Part shown: piece after piece, positions 51,037 to 61,404 of the stretch
How positions within the stretch are numbered: position 1 is the first letter of the stretch
Layout: each line of letters starts with the position of its first letter
Assembly: GCF_018531465.1 (NCBI RefSeq)
Contig: NZ_JAHDTF010000019.1
Span: forward strand, 124,001 to 188,000
Direction of reading: 5' to 3'
Source of the DNA: Sphaerisporangium fuscum
Lineage (GTDB): Bacteria; Actinomycetota; Actinomycetes; Streptosporangiales; Streptosporangiaceae
DNA: 64,000 nt
Made by a program: the position numbers and the translations under genes
The notes under the pieces: generated by a model
The model's input: the letters and a program-made list of their open reading frames with translations, nothing else
What the model was told of the DNA's origin: nothing
Database searches by the model: none

Positions 51037-51882
51037 ATGCCCGAACTGCGACGCGTCCCCGTCAACGGTGTCGAACTGAACGTCGCCCTCGCCGGATCCG
51101 GCCCGGCCGTCCTGCTGCTGCACGGCTTCCCGCACACCTGGGAGCTGTGGACGGATGTCATGGCCGATCTGTCCGGCCGCTACCGCGTCATAGCGCCGGA
51201 CCTGCGCGGGTTCGGCGCGAGCAGCCGGGCCGTCTCCGGATACGACGCGGGCACCCTGGCCGAGGACGCCGCGGCGCTTCTCACCACGCTCGGCGTGTCC
51301 TCGGCCGCGGTGGTGGGCATCGACGCGGGCACCGCGCCGGCCTTCCTCCTCGCCCCGCGCCACCCCGGCCTCGTCCGGCGCCTGGTCGTCATGGAGGCAC
51401 TGCTGGGCAGGCTGCCCGGCGCCGAGGACTTCCTCGCCGACGGGCCGCCGTGGTGGTTCGGCTTCCATTCCGCCGCGCCCGGCCTGGCCGAGACCGTGCT
51501 CGAAGGCCACGAGGCCGATTACGTCGACTGGTTTCTGCGCACCGGCACGCTCGGCGAGGGGGTGCGCCCCGCCATCCGGGACGCCTTCGTCCGCGCGTAC
51601 ACCGGCCGGCAGGCGTTGAGCCGCGCGTTCTCGTACTACCGGGCCCTTCCCGAGAGCGCGGTGCAGATCGAGCGGGCGGTCACCACTGCCCGCCTGACGG
51701 TACCGACGATGGCCCTGGGCGCCCGGCCTGTCGGTGCCGCGCTGGAACGCCAGCTCCGCCCGGTCACCGACGATCTGACCGGACACCTCATCGAAGACTG
51801 CGGCCACATCATCCCGCTGCACCGGCCGCGCGCCCTGCTCACGCTGCTGCGCCCGTTCCTGGCCGGTGCGGCGAGAGCGTGA
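51037..51882 (+). CDS. Epoxide-hydrolase/haloacetate-dehalogenase-type alpha/beta hydrolase
   Basis: 281 residues. Oxyanion motif LLHGFPHTWELW, nucleophile elbow VVGIDAGTAP with Asp in place of Ser, and catalytic His in EDCGHIIPLHRP. An Asp nucleophile points to epoxide hydrolase or C-halogen hydrolysis rather than esterase. TGGAG precedes ATG 51037. The 270 bp before it (50767-51036) have no supported gene; a short minus-strand frame at about 50875-51000 shows protein-like composition (SALRAWAETHMPEIDRNNR) and may be a remnant. Stand-alone gene upstream of an IS110 scar. Confidence 0.85.
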   Translation: MPELRRVPVNGVELNVALAGSGPAVLLLHGFPHTWELWTDVMADLSGRYRVIAPDLRGFGASSRAVSGYDAGTLAEDAAALLTTLGVSSAAVVGIDAGTAPAFLLAPRHPGLVRRLVVMEALLGRLPGAEDFLADGPPWWFGFHSAAPGLAETVLEGHEADYVDWFLRTGTLGEGVRPAIRDAFVRAYTGRQALSRAFSYYRALPESAVQIERAVTTARLTVPTMALGARPVGAALERQLRPVTDDLTGHLIEDCGHIIPLHRPRALLTLLRPFLAGAARA

Positions 51883-51962
51883 CGGGGGCGGGGGCCGGTC
51901 GGCGAGGTCCCCGATCGAGGAGCGCTACGCGGGCTGACGGCGGGGGCGCATGTCGAAGACCG

Positions 51963-52646
51963 CTGGCCGTGGCCCGTTACCGCGAACGCCACACCGTCGC
52001 CCGCGCGAAGTCCGACCACGCCGACGCCATGACTCTGGCGAACATCCTGCGCGTCGACGCCGACCACCACCGGCCCCTACCGGACGACTCCGAGCTGGTG
52101 CAGGCGATCGCCGTGCTGGCCCGAGCCCAGCAGGACGCGGTCTGGAGCCGCCAGCAGCCGGCCAACCAGCTCCGGTCGCTGCTGCGCGAGTACTTCCCTG
52201 CGGCGTTGAAGGCCTTCCACGTCAAGAACATCGGCCTGACCTCCCGCGAGGCCCGCACCGTCCTTCAAGCCGCGCCGACGCCCGGCGCGGCCGTCAAGCT
52301 CACCACCCGCCGGCTGCACGCCCTGCTGCGTGCCTCGGGCCGACAGCGCAACCTTAAGACTTGGGTCGACCGGCTCCAGGCGCTGTTCCACGAAGAACAC
52401 CTTCGCCGGCTCCCACTGGTCGAGGAAGCGCTCGGCCGCCAGGCCCAGGCCCTACTGTTGCAGCTGGACGCGGCCTGCCGCGCCGCCGACGAGCTCGCCG
52501 AGGCCACCAGCGAGGCCTTCCACCAGCACCCCGACGCCGCCATCATCACCAGCTTCCCGGGCCTTGCCGACCTGACGGGCGCCCGCGTGCTCGCCGAACT
52601 CGGCGACGACCGTACCCGCTTCGCCGACGCCCGCGCGCTGAAGGCC
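51963..52646 (+). mobile_element. IS110-family transposase remnant
   Basis: A 228-codon piece with IS110 character: VARYRERHTVARAKSDHADAM (RuvC-like DEDD region), LRSLLREYFPAALKAF, and the Transposase_20 segment SFPGLADLTGARVLAELGDD. The first ~85 residues, including the first catalytic Asp, and the last ~80 are missing, and it lacks a start codon. Not active. Its right end is 40 bp from the orphan gene at 52687, which has different base composition, so the two may have arrived together. Confidence 0.8.
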
Positions 52647-52686
52647 TCCCGATCCAGCTGGAGGAAGGGCGTGGGAGTCTTGACAT

Positions 52687-53589
52687 ATGACAATTGAGTG
52701 GTCCCGACAGGAGGTCCTCGAAGCGGTCAGGACACGCTTGCTACGCCCGGGCGGTGTGACGAAGGAGTACTCCGCCGTCGATGTCATGGCAGCGCCCGAC
52801 GGCATGCTAGTGATTTTCCACTGGCGGCGAGATCCGAACACATACGCCATCAAGGTCGGGTTTCCGATGGCGTCGAGGAGTCCGTGGACCGGCGGTTCGT
52901 ACACTGGCCTGCCGGTGACCTCGGCGGATGAATGGGCCACAGACTTCGCATCCCGCCTTGCGGAGGAACTCGATACCGGGCTGGTTCGCCGAAGCCGCCG
53001 GGTAATCCGAGATGGGTACGTCCTGTTGGACACTCACGATGCCCCAGACGTATGCCCCACCGGGTTCTTCATCAGTTCGGTTCCACTTGACGTGGGGCTC
53101 TCCGCCTCGCCGGACGACCTCGAGAGGGCCTATTCCATTCTGGGATCGCCGTCGGCATCGGTTTCTCCGCCTGCGTCCAAGGTCGGCATCTGGCTGGCCC
53201 GGGCAGGGATGGATGTCACCACTCCCAGACGACTGATCGTCGAGGCCCGGCTCGCCTGCTGGCTTCAGGCCTACGTCGACAACGCCCGCGGGGAACCCTT
53301 TGTCGGTCAGGCAGCCGCGTCTTGGGAGGACGAGCGGCACACCATCGCCCGTCTCGAGGTGGTGCACATCCAGCCCGGCGTCCCATCACAGGTGCGCGAC
53401 GCGCTGGTGCGTCTTGCGGTCTGCGAGGTAGCCGAGGCCGGCGCCCTACGCGTCGTCACCGCGGTCGACGATCCCGAGTTCCATGGACTGGGGTTCCGGC
53501 CCGCGAGCGGTGGCGGCCTTACGCTTCACACCAGGAGCACTGAACCGCCATTGGATCCGTGGCCGGAACCTGATCCAAGGCGAGCTTGA
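52687..53589 (+). CDS. Orphan protein of unknown function with a GNAT-like C-terminus
   Basis: 300 residues. The C-terminal third (RLEVVHIQPGVPSQVRDALV... FHGLGFRP) resembles the acetyl-CoA-binding end of GNAT acetyltransferases, including the LGFRP-like ending; the N-terminal 180 residues are not recognised. Codons use more A/T than the neighbours (for example ATGACAATTGAGTGG at the start). GGGAG precedes ATG 52687. It directly follows the IS110 remnant, suggesting lateral acquisition. Function unknown; acetylation of a small molecule or peptide would be a guess. Confidence 0.65.
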   Translation: MTIEWSRQEVLEAVRTRLLRPGGVTKEYSAVDVMAAPDGMLVIFHWRRDPNTYAIKVGFPMASRSPWTGGSYTGLPVTSADEWATDFASRLAEELDTGLVRRSRRVIRDGYVLLDTHDAPDVCPTGFFISSVPLDVGLSASPDDLERAYSILGSPSASVSPPASKVGIWLARAGMDVTTPRRLIVEARLACWLQAYVDNARGEPFVGQAAASWEDERHTIARLEVVHIQPGVPSQVRDALVRLAVCEVAEAGALRVVTAVDDPEFHGLGFRPASGGGLTLHTRSTEPPLDPWPEPDPRRA

Positions 53590-53723
53590 CGGCTTAGGCA
53601 GATCGGATGTCTCGGCGCTCGGCGGCTCCACGACCACGCGCAGGCGTCCCGGTCCTCGGCGCGGCCCTGTCGTCGCACAGGCCTGCTCCCCCACGAGGGC
53701 CGGGACTGTGAACGGCCGGCCCG

Positions 53724-54293
53724 TCAGGGGCGGGGGCGGAGGCCGTCCAGCAGGACGGTGAGGTAGGCGTCGGCGAGCTCCTCGGACGAGGGCCGGGCGC
53801 GGGCGACCGCCAGGGCGGTCTGGCCGATCAGGGTCGTGGTGACGGCGGGGTCGATGTCGGTGCGGACCGTGCCGTCGCGGCGCGCTCCGTCGATCATCTC
53901 CTCGACGGCCCGGACGAGGTCGGCGCGCAGGGCCGTGGTGGCCGGCAGGTCCAGGCCGCCCAGCTGGTCGTTGATGGCGTGGTGCGCGGTCTGGAAGGCG
54001 ATCAGCTCACGGAGGAAGACCCGCAGGGCCCGCGTGGGCGTGGTCTCGGCGAGCAGGTCGCGGGCGCGCCGCACCACTGGTTCCAGCAGGCGGGACACCG
54101 CGGCGTCCAGGAGCGCGTCCTTGCCGCCGAAGGCCCGCACAACGGTCCCCGCCCCCAGGCCCGCCTTCTTGGCGATGGCCTCGACGGTCAGGGAGGCGCC
54201 CGGCTCGGCCAGCAGGGCGGTGGCCGCGTCCAGGGCGAGCCGGCGGTTGCGCACGGCGTCCGCCCGGCGCTTGGGCCCATCGGAGGTTGACAA
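53724..54293 (-). CDS. TetR-family regulator
   Basis: 189 residues from TTG 54293, chosen because GGAAGGGG lies 8 bp upstream; longer ATG/GTG frames run through the operator. HTH: LTVEAIAKKAGLGAGTVVRAFGGKDALLDAAV. The C-terminal domain is typical of the AmtR/TetR_C_33-like group. Divergent from the FAD monooxygenase at 54363, which it most likely represses. Confidence 0.87.
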   Translation of the reverse strand: MSTSDGPKRRADAVRNRRLALDAATALLAEPGASLTVEAIAKKAGLGAGTVVRAFGGKDALLDAAVSRLLEPVVRRARDLLAETTPTRALRVFLRELIAFQTAHHAINDQLGGLDLPATTALRADLVRAVEEMIDGARRDGTVRTDIDPAVTTTLIGQTALAVARARPSSEELADAYLTVLLDGLRPRP

Positions 54294-54294
54294 A

Positions 54295-54310
54295 TGGAAT
54301 GCCCCTTCCA
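54295..54310. promoter_or_regulatory. TGGAA-N6-TTCCA inverted repeat
   Basis: Between the TetR (54293) and FAD-monooxygenase (54363) starts, next to the TetR start codon; candidate operator of the pair. Confidence 0.45.
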
Positions 54311-54362
54311 AATAATCAACTGGAACGCACATTTCGCTTATCGTAGCGCGAAGGGGCTCCCC

Positions 54363-55532
54363 ATGAACGAGCGGATCCTGATCTCCGGCGCCAGCATCGC
54401 CGGCCTGACCCTGGCCCACTGGCTGGCCCGGCACGGCTTCACGCCCACCGTGGTCGAGCGCGCGCCCGCGCCGCGCTCGGGCGGCAACGGGGTGGACGTG
54501 CGCGACAACGCAGTCGAGGTGGTCGAGCGGATGGGGATCATGCCGCGCGTCCGCGAGCTCGCCACCGACGTCCAGGGCATGAAGTTCGTCGACGCCGCCG
54601 ACCGGGCCGTCGCCCGGATCGACACCCAGGACCCGGCCTCCGTCGAGATCATGCGCGGCGACCTGGCGGCCCTGCTGCACGAGGTGACCGACGTGGAGAT
54701 CCTTTTCGGCGACTCCATCACCGGTATGGAGCAGGACGACGACGGCGTGACGGTCACCTTCGAGCACGCGCCCGCCCGCCGCTTCGACCTGGTCGTCGGG
54801 GCCGACGGCATGCACTCCAACGTCCGCCGTCTCGCCTTCGGCCCCGAGGAGCGGTTCGTCCAGTTCAAGGACCACTACTTCGCCTTCGCCGACACCGACG
54901 CCTCGCTCGGCGAGGACCGCTGGGTGACGATGTTCAACACGCCGGGCAAGATGACCGGGCTCTACCGCTCCGGCAACCACGCCCAGGCCAAGGCGTACTT
55001 CATCTTCCGCTCCGCACAGCTGGAGTACGACCACCGGGACGTCGGCGCCCACAAGCGCCTGGTCAGCGAGGTGTTCGGGGACGACTCGTCCTGGCGGACC
55101 CGGGAACTGCTCGACGCGGCCCTCGCCGACCCCGACTTCTACTTCGACGCCCTGGCGCAAGTGCGGATGGGCTCCTGGTCCAACGGCCGCGTCGCGCTCG
55201 TCGGCGACGCCGCCTGGTGCGCCTCCCCCGCCTCCGGCGCCGGCGCGGAACTGGCCCTGGTCGGGGCCTATCGCCTCGCCGGCGAGCTCGCCGCCGCGGG
55301 CGGCGACCACCGCGTCGCCTTCGCCCGCTACGACGCCGTCCACCGTCCGCTGGTCGACAAGAAGCAGCAGATCGGCGCCAACGTCCGCCTCATGGTGCCC
55401 AGGACCGAAGGCGGCCGGTGCCTCCGCGACACCGTCGCCCGCCTGCCGCTGATGAAGGCGATCGGCGCGGTGGAGCGCCGGGTGCAGGCCAGGAACGCCC
55501 GCCCGCTGCCGGAGTACACCCCGGCCCGTTAG
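54363..55532 (+). CDS. FAD-dependent (PHBH/TetX-type) monooxygenase
   Basis: 389 residues. FAD motif ILISGASIAGLTLAHWLARHG, the DG motif LVVGADGMHSNVRR and the GD motif VALVGDAAWCASPASGAGAELALVGAYRL. The arrangement fits TetX/RebC-like oxygenases acting on aromatic or tetracycline-like compounds. GAAGGGG precedes ATG 54363. Regulated by the divergent TetR. Probably a xenobiotic or antibiotic-modifying enzyme. Confidence 0.88.
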   Translation: MNERILISGASIAGLTLAHWLARHGFTPTVVERAPAPRSGGNGVDVRDNAVEVVERMGIMPRVRELATDVQGMKFVDAADRAVARIDTQDPASVEIMRGDLAALLHEVTDVEILFGDSITGMEQDDDGVTVTFEHAPARRFDLVVGADGMHSNVRRLAFGPEERFVQFKDHYFAFADTDASLGEDRWVTMFNTPGKMTGLYRSGNHAQAKAYFIFRSAQLEYDHRDVGAHKRLVSEVFGDDSSWRTRELLDAALADPDFYFDALAQVRMGSWSNGRVALVGDAAWCASPASGAGAELALVGAYRLAGELAAAGGDHRVAFARYDAVHRPLVDKKQQIGANVRLMVPRTEGGRCLRDTVARLPLMKAIGAVERRVQARNARPLPEYTPAR

Positions 55533-55548
55533 ACGAGGGCGCACGCCC

Positions 55549-55572
55549 ATGGCGGGAGGCCGCTCCCGCCAT
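55549..55572. terminator. Bidirectional terminator
   Basis: ATGGCGGGAG (55549-55558) pairs perfectly with CTCCCGCCAT (55563-55572), 4-nt loop, between the FAD monooxygenase and the convergent TetR. Confidence 0.7.
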
Positions 55573-55574
55573 CG

Positions 55575-56288
55575 TCACGCCGGTGGAATGCCGAAGTCGG
55601 CGCGGTCGGCGTCGACCAGCTCCCCCAGAAGCGTGACGAAGACGTCGGCCAGCTCGCCGACGGTGGCGTCGGAGGCGGGGGAATCGCTCTCGAACGCGCG
55701 CCGGACGGTGCGCGCGAGAAGCTCGGCCCGCCGCTCGGGGTCGTCCACCGGCACGGCGCTCTCGGCCCGCAGGAAGCCCTCGAAGGTCGCCTGGTAGGCG
55801 TAGCCGACCTCGTCGGCGCTCAGGTCGTCGCGCAGCAGACCGTGCCGGGCGAGCAACCGGAAGTACTCGTTCAGCGTCGCCGCGTGCCGGTCGTCGCGGC
55901 CGGTGCCGGGTGAGCCGGTCAGCTTGCCGAGCAGATCGGGGTCACCCAGCAGGAACCCGCGCAGCAGCGGCCGCTTGGCGATCGCCAGGAAGTAGGTCCG
56001 CGCGAAGCGGTGCAGCAGGCTCACCCGCGGATCGTCGCGCAGGGCCTGGCGCAGCTCGTCCACCGCGTCGAGCACCTCGCGCGCGAACACCGCGCCGAAC
56101 AGTTGCTCGCGGGTCTTCCAGTGCAGGTAGACGGTGCCCTTGCCGATGCCGGCCCCGGCGGCCACGTCGTCGATGGTCACCCGCCGGTAGCCATGGCGCA
56201 GCAGCAGGTCGGCCGCCACGTCGAGGATCGTCGCGGCCCGTTCGGCCCGCTGCCGGGGATCACGGAGTCGTTCGGACGAGACACTCAC
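55575..56288 (-). CDS. TetR-family regulator
   Basis: 237 residues. HTH: AADLLLRHGYRRVTIDDVAAGAGIGKGTVYLHWKTREQLF. GTG 56288. Divergent from the NmrA-like gene; the 118-bp gap has a 13-bp palindrome. A TetR/SDR-like pairing is common for repression of quinone- or drug-responsive reductases. Confidence 0.88.
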   Translation of the reverse strand: MSVSSERLRDPRQRAERAATILDVAADLLLRHGYRRVTIDDVAAGAGIGKGTVYLHWKTREQLFGAVFAREVLDAVDELRQALRDDPRVSLLHRFARTYFLAIAKRPLLRGFLLGDPDLLGKLTGSPGTGRDDRHAATLNEYFRLLARHGLLRDDLSADEVGYAYQATFEGFLRAESAVPVDDPERRAELLARTVRRAFESDSPASDATVGELADVFVTLLGELVDADRADFGIPPA

Positions 56289-56328
56289 ACACGGACCTTA
56301 TGACCAACTGGCGAATAGAGTCAATCCA

Positions 56329-56341
56329 CAACTGCTAGTTG
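56329..56341. promoter_or_regulatory. Palindrome in the TetR/NmrA divergent region
   Basis: CAACTGCTAGTTG, perfect 5-3-5 palindrome within a larger GACCAACT...AGTTGACC pair (56302-56344); likely TetR operator. Confidence 0.55.
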
Positions 56342-56406
56342 ACCAAATCTCAAAAATCGTCATATGTTCATGCCCAGCACAACGACCGCATCACAAGGAG
56401 CACTCC

Positions 56407-57306
56407 ATGAACACCACCATCGAGACCCGCGACAGGACCGTCCTGGTCACCGGCGCCACCGGGAACCAGGGCGGCGCCACCGCCCGCCACCTGCTCGCCG
56501 CCGGCTGGCACGTCCGCGCCCTGGTCCGGGACGACGCCGCGCCAGCGGCCGTCGCGCTCGCCGCCGCCGGCGCCGAGCTCGTCCGCGGCGACCTGGACGA
56601 CCGCGCCTCCGTCGAGGCGGCGGCACGCGGCGCCCACGGCGTCTACAGCGTCCAGTCCGCCAACCCGAACGAGCTCGCCCAGGGCATGAACGTCGCCGAC
56701 GCCGCCAAGGCCGCCGGCGTCCGGCACCTGGTGTACTCGTCGGTCGGCGGCGCCGAGAGCCAGAACGCCTTCTACCTGGAGCGGGGCTGGGGACCGATCG
56801 AGAAGTGGCGGATCGAGGAGCACATCCGCGACCTGGACCTCCCCGTGACGATCCTGCGCCCCGCCGGGTTCATGGAGGACTTCACCAGCCCCGCGCGCTT
56901 CTTCCAGAACGGCTCGCTCAACGTCCCCTGGCACGACGACCTGGTCATGCAGCTCATCGCCATCGACGACACCGGGGCGTTCGCCGCGCTGGCCTTCGCG
57001 AAGCCGGACGAATACCTGGGCAAGGCGATCGAGATCACCGGAGACAGGCTGACCGCCCCGCAGATCGCCGCGAAGCTGAGCGCGGCGGCCGGCCGCCCGA
57101 TACCGCACACCCAGGTTCCGCTCGACGCCCTGTGGGAGCACGCGCCCGAGGCCGCCAAGGTGTTCACCTGGGCGGACGAACGGTACTTCGACACCGACGT
57201 CGTCCCCCTGCGGCAGGCCCACCCCGGCCTCATGGACTTCACCACCTGGCTGGACCGGACGGGCAAGGCCCGCCTCCTGGCCCAGCTGGACTCCCTGCCC
57301 GCCTGA
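56407..57306 (+). CDS. NmrA-like NAD(P)-binding protein
   Basis: 299 residues. Rossmann motif VLVTGATGNQGGATARHLL, VYSSVGGAE and ILRPAGFMEDF are typical of NmrA/isoflavone-reductase-like atypical SDRs. Lacks the YxxxK catalytic pair (ending in LERGWGPIEKWR), so it could be a redox sensor or a quinone/nitro reductase. GGAG precedes ATG 56407. Controlled by the divergent TetR. Confidence 0.85.
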   Translation: MNTTIETRDRTVLVTGATGNQGGATARHLLAAGWHVRALVRDDAAPAAVALAAAGAELVRGDLDDRASVEAAARGAHGVYSVQSANPNELAQGMNVADAAKAAGVRHLVYSSVGGAESQNAFYLERGWGPIEKWRIEEHIRDLDLPVTILRPAGFMEDFTSPARFFQNGSLNVPWHDDLVMQLIAIDDTGAFAALAFAKPDEYLGKAIEITGDRLTAPQIAAKLSAAAGRPIPHTQVPLDALWEHAPEAAKVFTWADERYFDTDVVPLRQAHPGLMDFTTWLDRTGKARLLAQLDSLPA

Positions 57307-57391
57307 CCGCCGGCCCGCCCTCCCCCGCCCACGCCCCGGCTCACTCCCCGCGCGGCACTGCCTGCGAGGTGACCGAAGGACACCGAACCGT

Positions 57392-57408
57392 CCGGCTCGG
57401 CCGGACAC
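57392..57408. terminator. Hairpin between NmrA-like and MerR genes
   Basis: GTCCGGC (57392-57398) and GCCGGAC (57402-57408), 3-nt loop, in the gap between convergent genes. Confidence 0.5.
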
Positions 57409-57426
57409 GGGGCGGGAGGCCGGGGT

Positions 57427-57876
57427 TCAGCAGCGGCAGCCCGCCGAACCGCTCACGCAGCAGCCGCCGGAGTGGTCCTGCAGGTCGGGCGCGTCCTTCA
57501 CGATGCGGCGGTAGTCGGGGCAGTGGGTGAAGTCGTCGGCCGTGCATCGCATGAGGTGCTCGATCAGCGCCTTGGACGCCGAGATCTCCCGGAGCCGGTG
57601 CTCCAGTTCCGCGTGGTGGCGCTGGAGGAGCGCCTCGCGTTCGGCCCGGCCGGAGACGCCGAGCATCTCCCGGATCTGCTCCAGGCTCATCCCCGCGGCC
57701 TTGGCGCGGATGATCGTCAGCACCCGGACGACGTGGTCATCGGTGTAGCGGCGGCGTCCGCTCACCCGAGCGGCCGGCGTGAGCAGCCCCATCGCCTCCC
57801 AGTGGCGTAGCACGTGCGGCGCGAGGCCGAACCTCTCGGCCAGCTCTCCGATCCGCAGGTACTCACTTGACTTCAT
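57427..57876 (-). CDS. MerR-family regulator with Cys-rich C-terminus
   Basis: 149 residues. MerR HTH LRIGELAERFGLAPHVLRHWEAMGLL and the helix YTDDHVVRVLTIIRAKAAGM, a long dimer helix, then Cys at CTADDFTHC and a terminal cluster GGCCVSGSAGCRC. Six cysteines suggest metal or thiol/redox sensing. ATG 57876 (GTG 57882 alternative). Divergent from the thioredoxin-reductase-like gene behind a promoter with the long spacer of MerR targets, so it most likely activates that operon. Confidence 0.85.
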   Translation of the reverse strand: MKSSEYLRIGELAERFGLAPHVLRHWEAMGLLTPAARVSGRRRYTDDHVVRVLTIIRAKAAGMSLEQIREMLGVSGRAEREALLQRHHAELEHRLREISASKALIEHLMRCTADDFTHCPDYRRIVKDAPDLQDHSGGCCVSGSAGCRC

Positions 57877-57898
57877 GTTCACATTAACTTGCAGAGTT
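57867..57898 (+). promoter_or_regulatory. MerR-type promoter/operator
   Basis: TTGACT (57867-57872) with a 19-20-bp spacer to CAGAGT/AGAGTT, the over-long spacing that MerR activators correct; AACT-N5-AGTT (57886-57898) adds dyad symmetry. Drives the operon at 57936. Confidence 0.5.
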
Positions 57899-57935
57899 GT
57901 CTCCGCGTCAAGCGATCAACGCTCATGGAGGCAAG

Positions 57936-58880
57936 ATGTTCGACGTCGTCATCGTCGGCGCCGGCCCGGCCGGCACGGCCGCGGCCCTGACCCTGGGACG
58001 GGTCCATCGCACGGTGCTCCTGCTCGACTCCGGGGAGGGCCGCAACGCCCCGGCCGAGAACGTTCACAACTTCCTGACCCGGGACGGCACGCCGCCCGCC
58101 GAGTTGCGCAAGCTCGGCCACGAGGAACTGGCCGCCTATCCGTCCGTCACGGTACGGAACGAGGCGGTCGGCGACGTGCGCGTCCTGGACGGCGGTGGCT
58201 TCCTGGTGGAGCCTTCCGGCGGCGGCACGGCACAGGCACGGCGGCTCCTGCTGGCCACGGGACTGGCCGACCAGCTTCCCGGCCCTCGCGGGGTGGAGGC
58301 GCTGTGGGGCCGGTCCGCGTTCCACTGCCCCTACTGCCACGGGTACGAGTGCACCGGCGAGCGGGTCGCGGTGATCGGCGCGGAGCCGGCCCGCATACGG
58401 CTGGCGCTGCAGCTGAGCCGCTTCGCCGCCGACGTCGTGCTCTGCACCGACGGCGAGCCGCTCGGCCCGCCGTCGCGCGCGAAGCTGGAGCGCAACGGCG
58501 TCGGCGTGCGCTGTGAGACCATCGCCCGCCTGGAGGGGACGGACGGACGGCTCGAGCAGGTCGTCTTCGAAAGCGGCCCGCCGATGCTCAGGGACGCGGT
58601 GTTCGTCGTCAACGTGCCGCGTCAGCGCTCCGACCTTGCCGCCCGTCTCGGCTGCGCGTCATTCGCCGACGGGTGTGTGGAGGTGGACGAGTTCGGCCGG
58701 ACCAGCGTGCCCGGGGTGTACGCGGCCGGGGACATGGCGCGGCGTGCCACCGTCCCGATGCCGATGGCCGCCGTGATCGCCGCCGCCGCGAGCGGCACCG
58801 TGACCGGAGGGGCCATCGACCAGGACCTGCTGTGCGCCGACTTCGACCTGCCCGACCCGCTCGCCCGGGCGAAGGGGTGA
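57936..58880 (+). CDS. FAD-dependent disulphide/NAD(P)H oxidoreductase, thioredoxin-reductase-like
   Basis: 314 residues. FAD motif VVIVGAGPAGTAAALTLG, redox pair CPYC in SAFHCPYCHGYECTG, second dinucleotide region VAVIGAEPARIR and GVYAAGDMARRA. The NADPH motif lacks the canonical GxGxxA glycine pattern (GAEPAR), so the electron donor is uncertain. GGAGG precedes ATG 57936. First gene of a MerR-controlled operon with MFS and P450 genes. Could reduce a disulphide substrate, make a dithiol oxidation as in gliotoxin/holomycin-type enzymes, or give redox protection. Confidence 0.85.
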   Translation: MFDVVIVGAGPAGTAAALTLGRVHRTVLLLDSGEGRNAPAENVHNFLTRDGTPPAELRKLGHEELAAYPSVTVRNEAVGDVRVLDGGGFLVEPSGGGTAQARRLLLATGLADQLPGPRGVEALWGRSAFHCPYCHGYECTGERVAVIGAEPARIRLALQLSRFAADVVLCTDGEPLGPPSRAKLERNGVGVRCETIARLEGTDGRLEQVVFESGPPMLRDAVFVVNVPRQRSDLAARLGCASFADGCVEVDEFGRTSVPGVYAAGDMARRATVPMPMAAVIAAAASGTVTGGAIDQDLLCADFDLPDPLARAKG

Positions 58881-58882
58881 GC

Positions 58883-60318
58883 ATGGCGTCCGCGAACCTC
58901 ACCCAGGCCCGGCCTAGGGCGGGTGGCAATGTGCCGCTCGCCACGGCCGGCCTCCTGATCGGCATGCTGCTGTCGGTCCTGGACCAGACGGTGGTGGCCA
59001 TCGCCCTGCCCGACATCGCCACCGACCTGGGCGGCATGAACGCGATCGGCTGGATCGTCACTTCCTACGTGCTGGCCTCCACCGCGACCGGCGCGCTGTA
59101 CGGCCGCCTCAGCGACCGGTTCGGCCGGCGAACCGTCTTCATCACCGCGGTCGCCGTCTTCGTCGCGGGCTCGGCGCTGTGCGGCCTGGCCCAGACGATG
59201 CCCCAGCTGATCGCCGCCAGGACCGTGCAGGGCATCGGCGCCGGCGCGCTGTTCGTGCTGCCCACGATCACGCTCTCGGAACTGTACCCACTGCGTCTGC
59301 GCAGCAGGATCCAAGGTTTCACCGGCGGCGTCTTCGCGATCGCCAGCGTCGGCGGCCCGCTCGCCGGCGGCGCCATCACCGACGCCTGGGGCTGGCGCTG
59401 GATCTTCTACATCAACCTGCCTCTCGGCCTGCTCAGTATGGCGCTCATCGCGTTCGCACTGCGGTCGCCCGGGTCCGGCGGGGACGGCAAGGTCGACCTA
59501 CCGGGAGCCGCGCTGGTGACCGGCGCGATCGTGGCCCTGCTGCTGGTGGGCGAGTGGGGCGGCCGGACCTACGCCTGGACCTCCGGCGTGATCGTCGCGC
59601 TGGCCGGGGCGTTCGCCCTCCTGCTCGCCCTGTTCCTCTGGCGGGAACGACGCGCGGTCGACCCACTGCTCCCGCTGCGGCTGTTCGCCGAGCCCGCCCT
59701 GCGCGTCGCGCTCCCCGCCACCGCGCTGCTGGGTGCGCTGCTCGGTGGATCGGTCGTCTACCTGCCCACCTATCTGCAGGACGCGTACGGCATGGGCGCC
59801 ACCCAGGCGGGCCTGGCGCTCAATCCGTACGTTCTGACGTTCATGGTGGTCTCCTTCCTCTCCGGCGCCCGAATCGGCGCCAGTGGCCGGTTCAAGCCTT
59901 ATCTGATCGCGGGCTCGGTGATCGCGGTGCTGGGGTTCGCGCTGCTGAGCCGGCTCACTCCCGGCACTCCCTACGTTCTGCTGGCCGCGGAGATCGGCCT
60001 GCTGGGTGCGGGCTTCGGGCTGCTGATGCAGAACCTGGTGGTCGTCGCACAGAACGCGGCCTCCCCCGCGGATCTGGCCGCGACCACCTCCGCCGCGGTG
60101 TCCGTCCGCGGGCTGGGCCTCTCGCTCGGCGTGGCGGTCTTCGGCAACCTCCTCACCCGGCGACTGCAGGGTCACGCCGCGGGCCCGCGGGCGACGTCCG
60201 CGGCCATTTCCGACGTCCTCTTCTGGGGCGCCCCGGCCGCCGCCGTCCTGGTGGCGCTGATGGTCTTGCTGCCCCGGACGGTGAACCACCACCCCACAGC
60301 CTCAGGAGACGCACCGTC

Positions 60319-60322
<4 letters not shown>
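58883..60322 (+). CDS. MFS drug exporter, EmrB/QacA (DHA2) type
   Basis: 479 residues, about 14 helices. LLSVLDQTVVAIALPDIATDL, loop GRLSDRFGRR and motif GGPLAGGAITDAWGWRWIFYINLPLG are DHA2 features. Starts 2 bp after the reductase stop and overlaps the P450 by 4 bp, so it is translated with both. Export of a redox-active metabolite or drug is the likely role of the operon. Confidence 0.88.

Positions 60323-61400
<1,078 letters not shown>

Positions 61401-61404
<4 letters not shown>

Noticed and set aside
4309..52690. Shared 11-mer CTTGACATATG at 4309 and 52679
   Set aside because: It combines a common -35-like TTGACA with a start-like ATG; in different contexts and too short to indicate a repeat.
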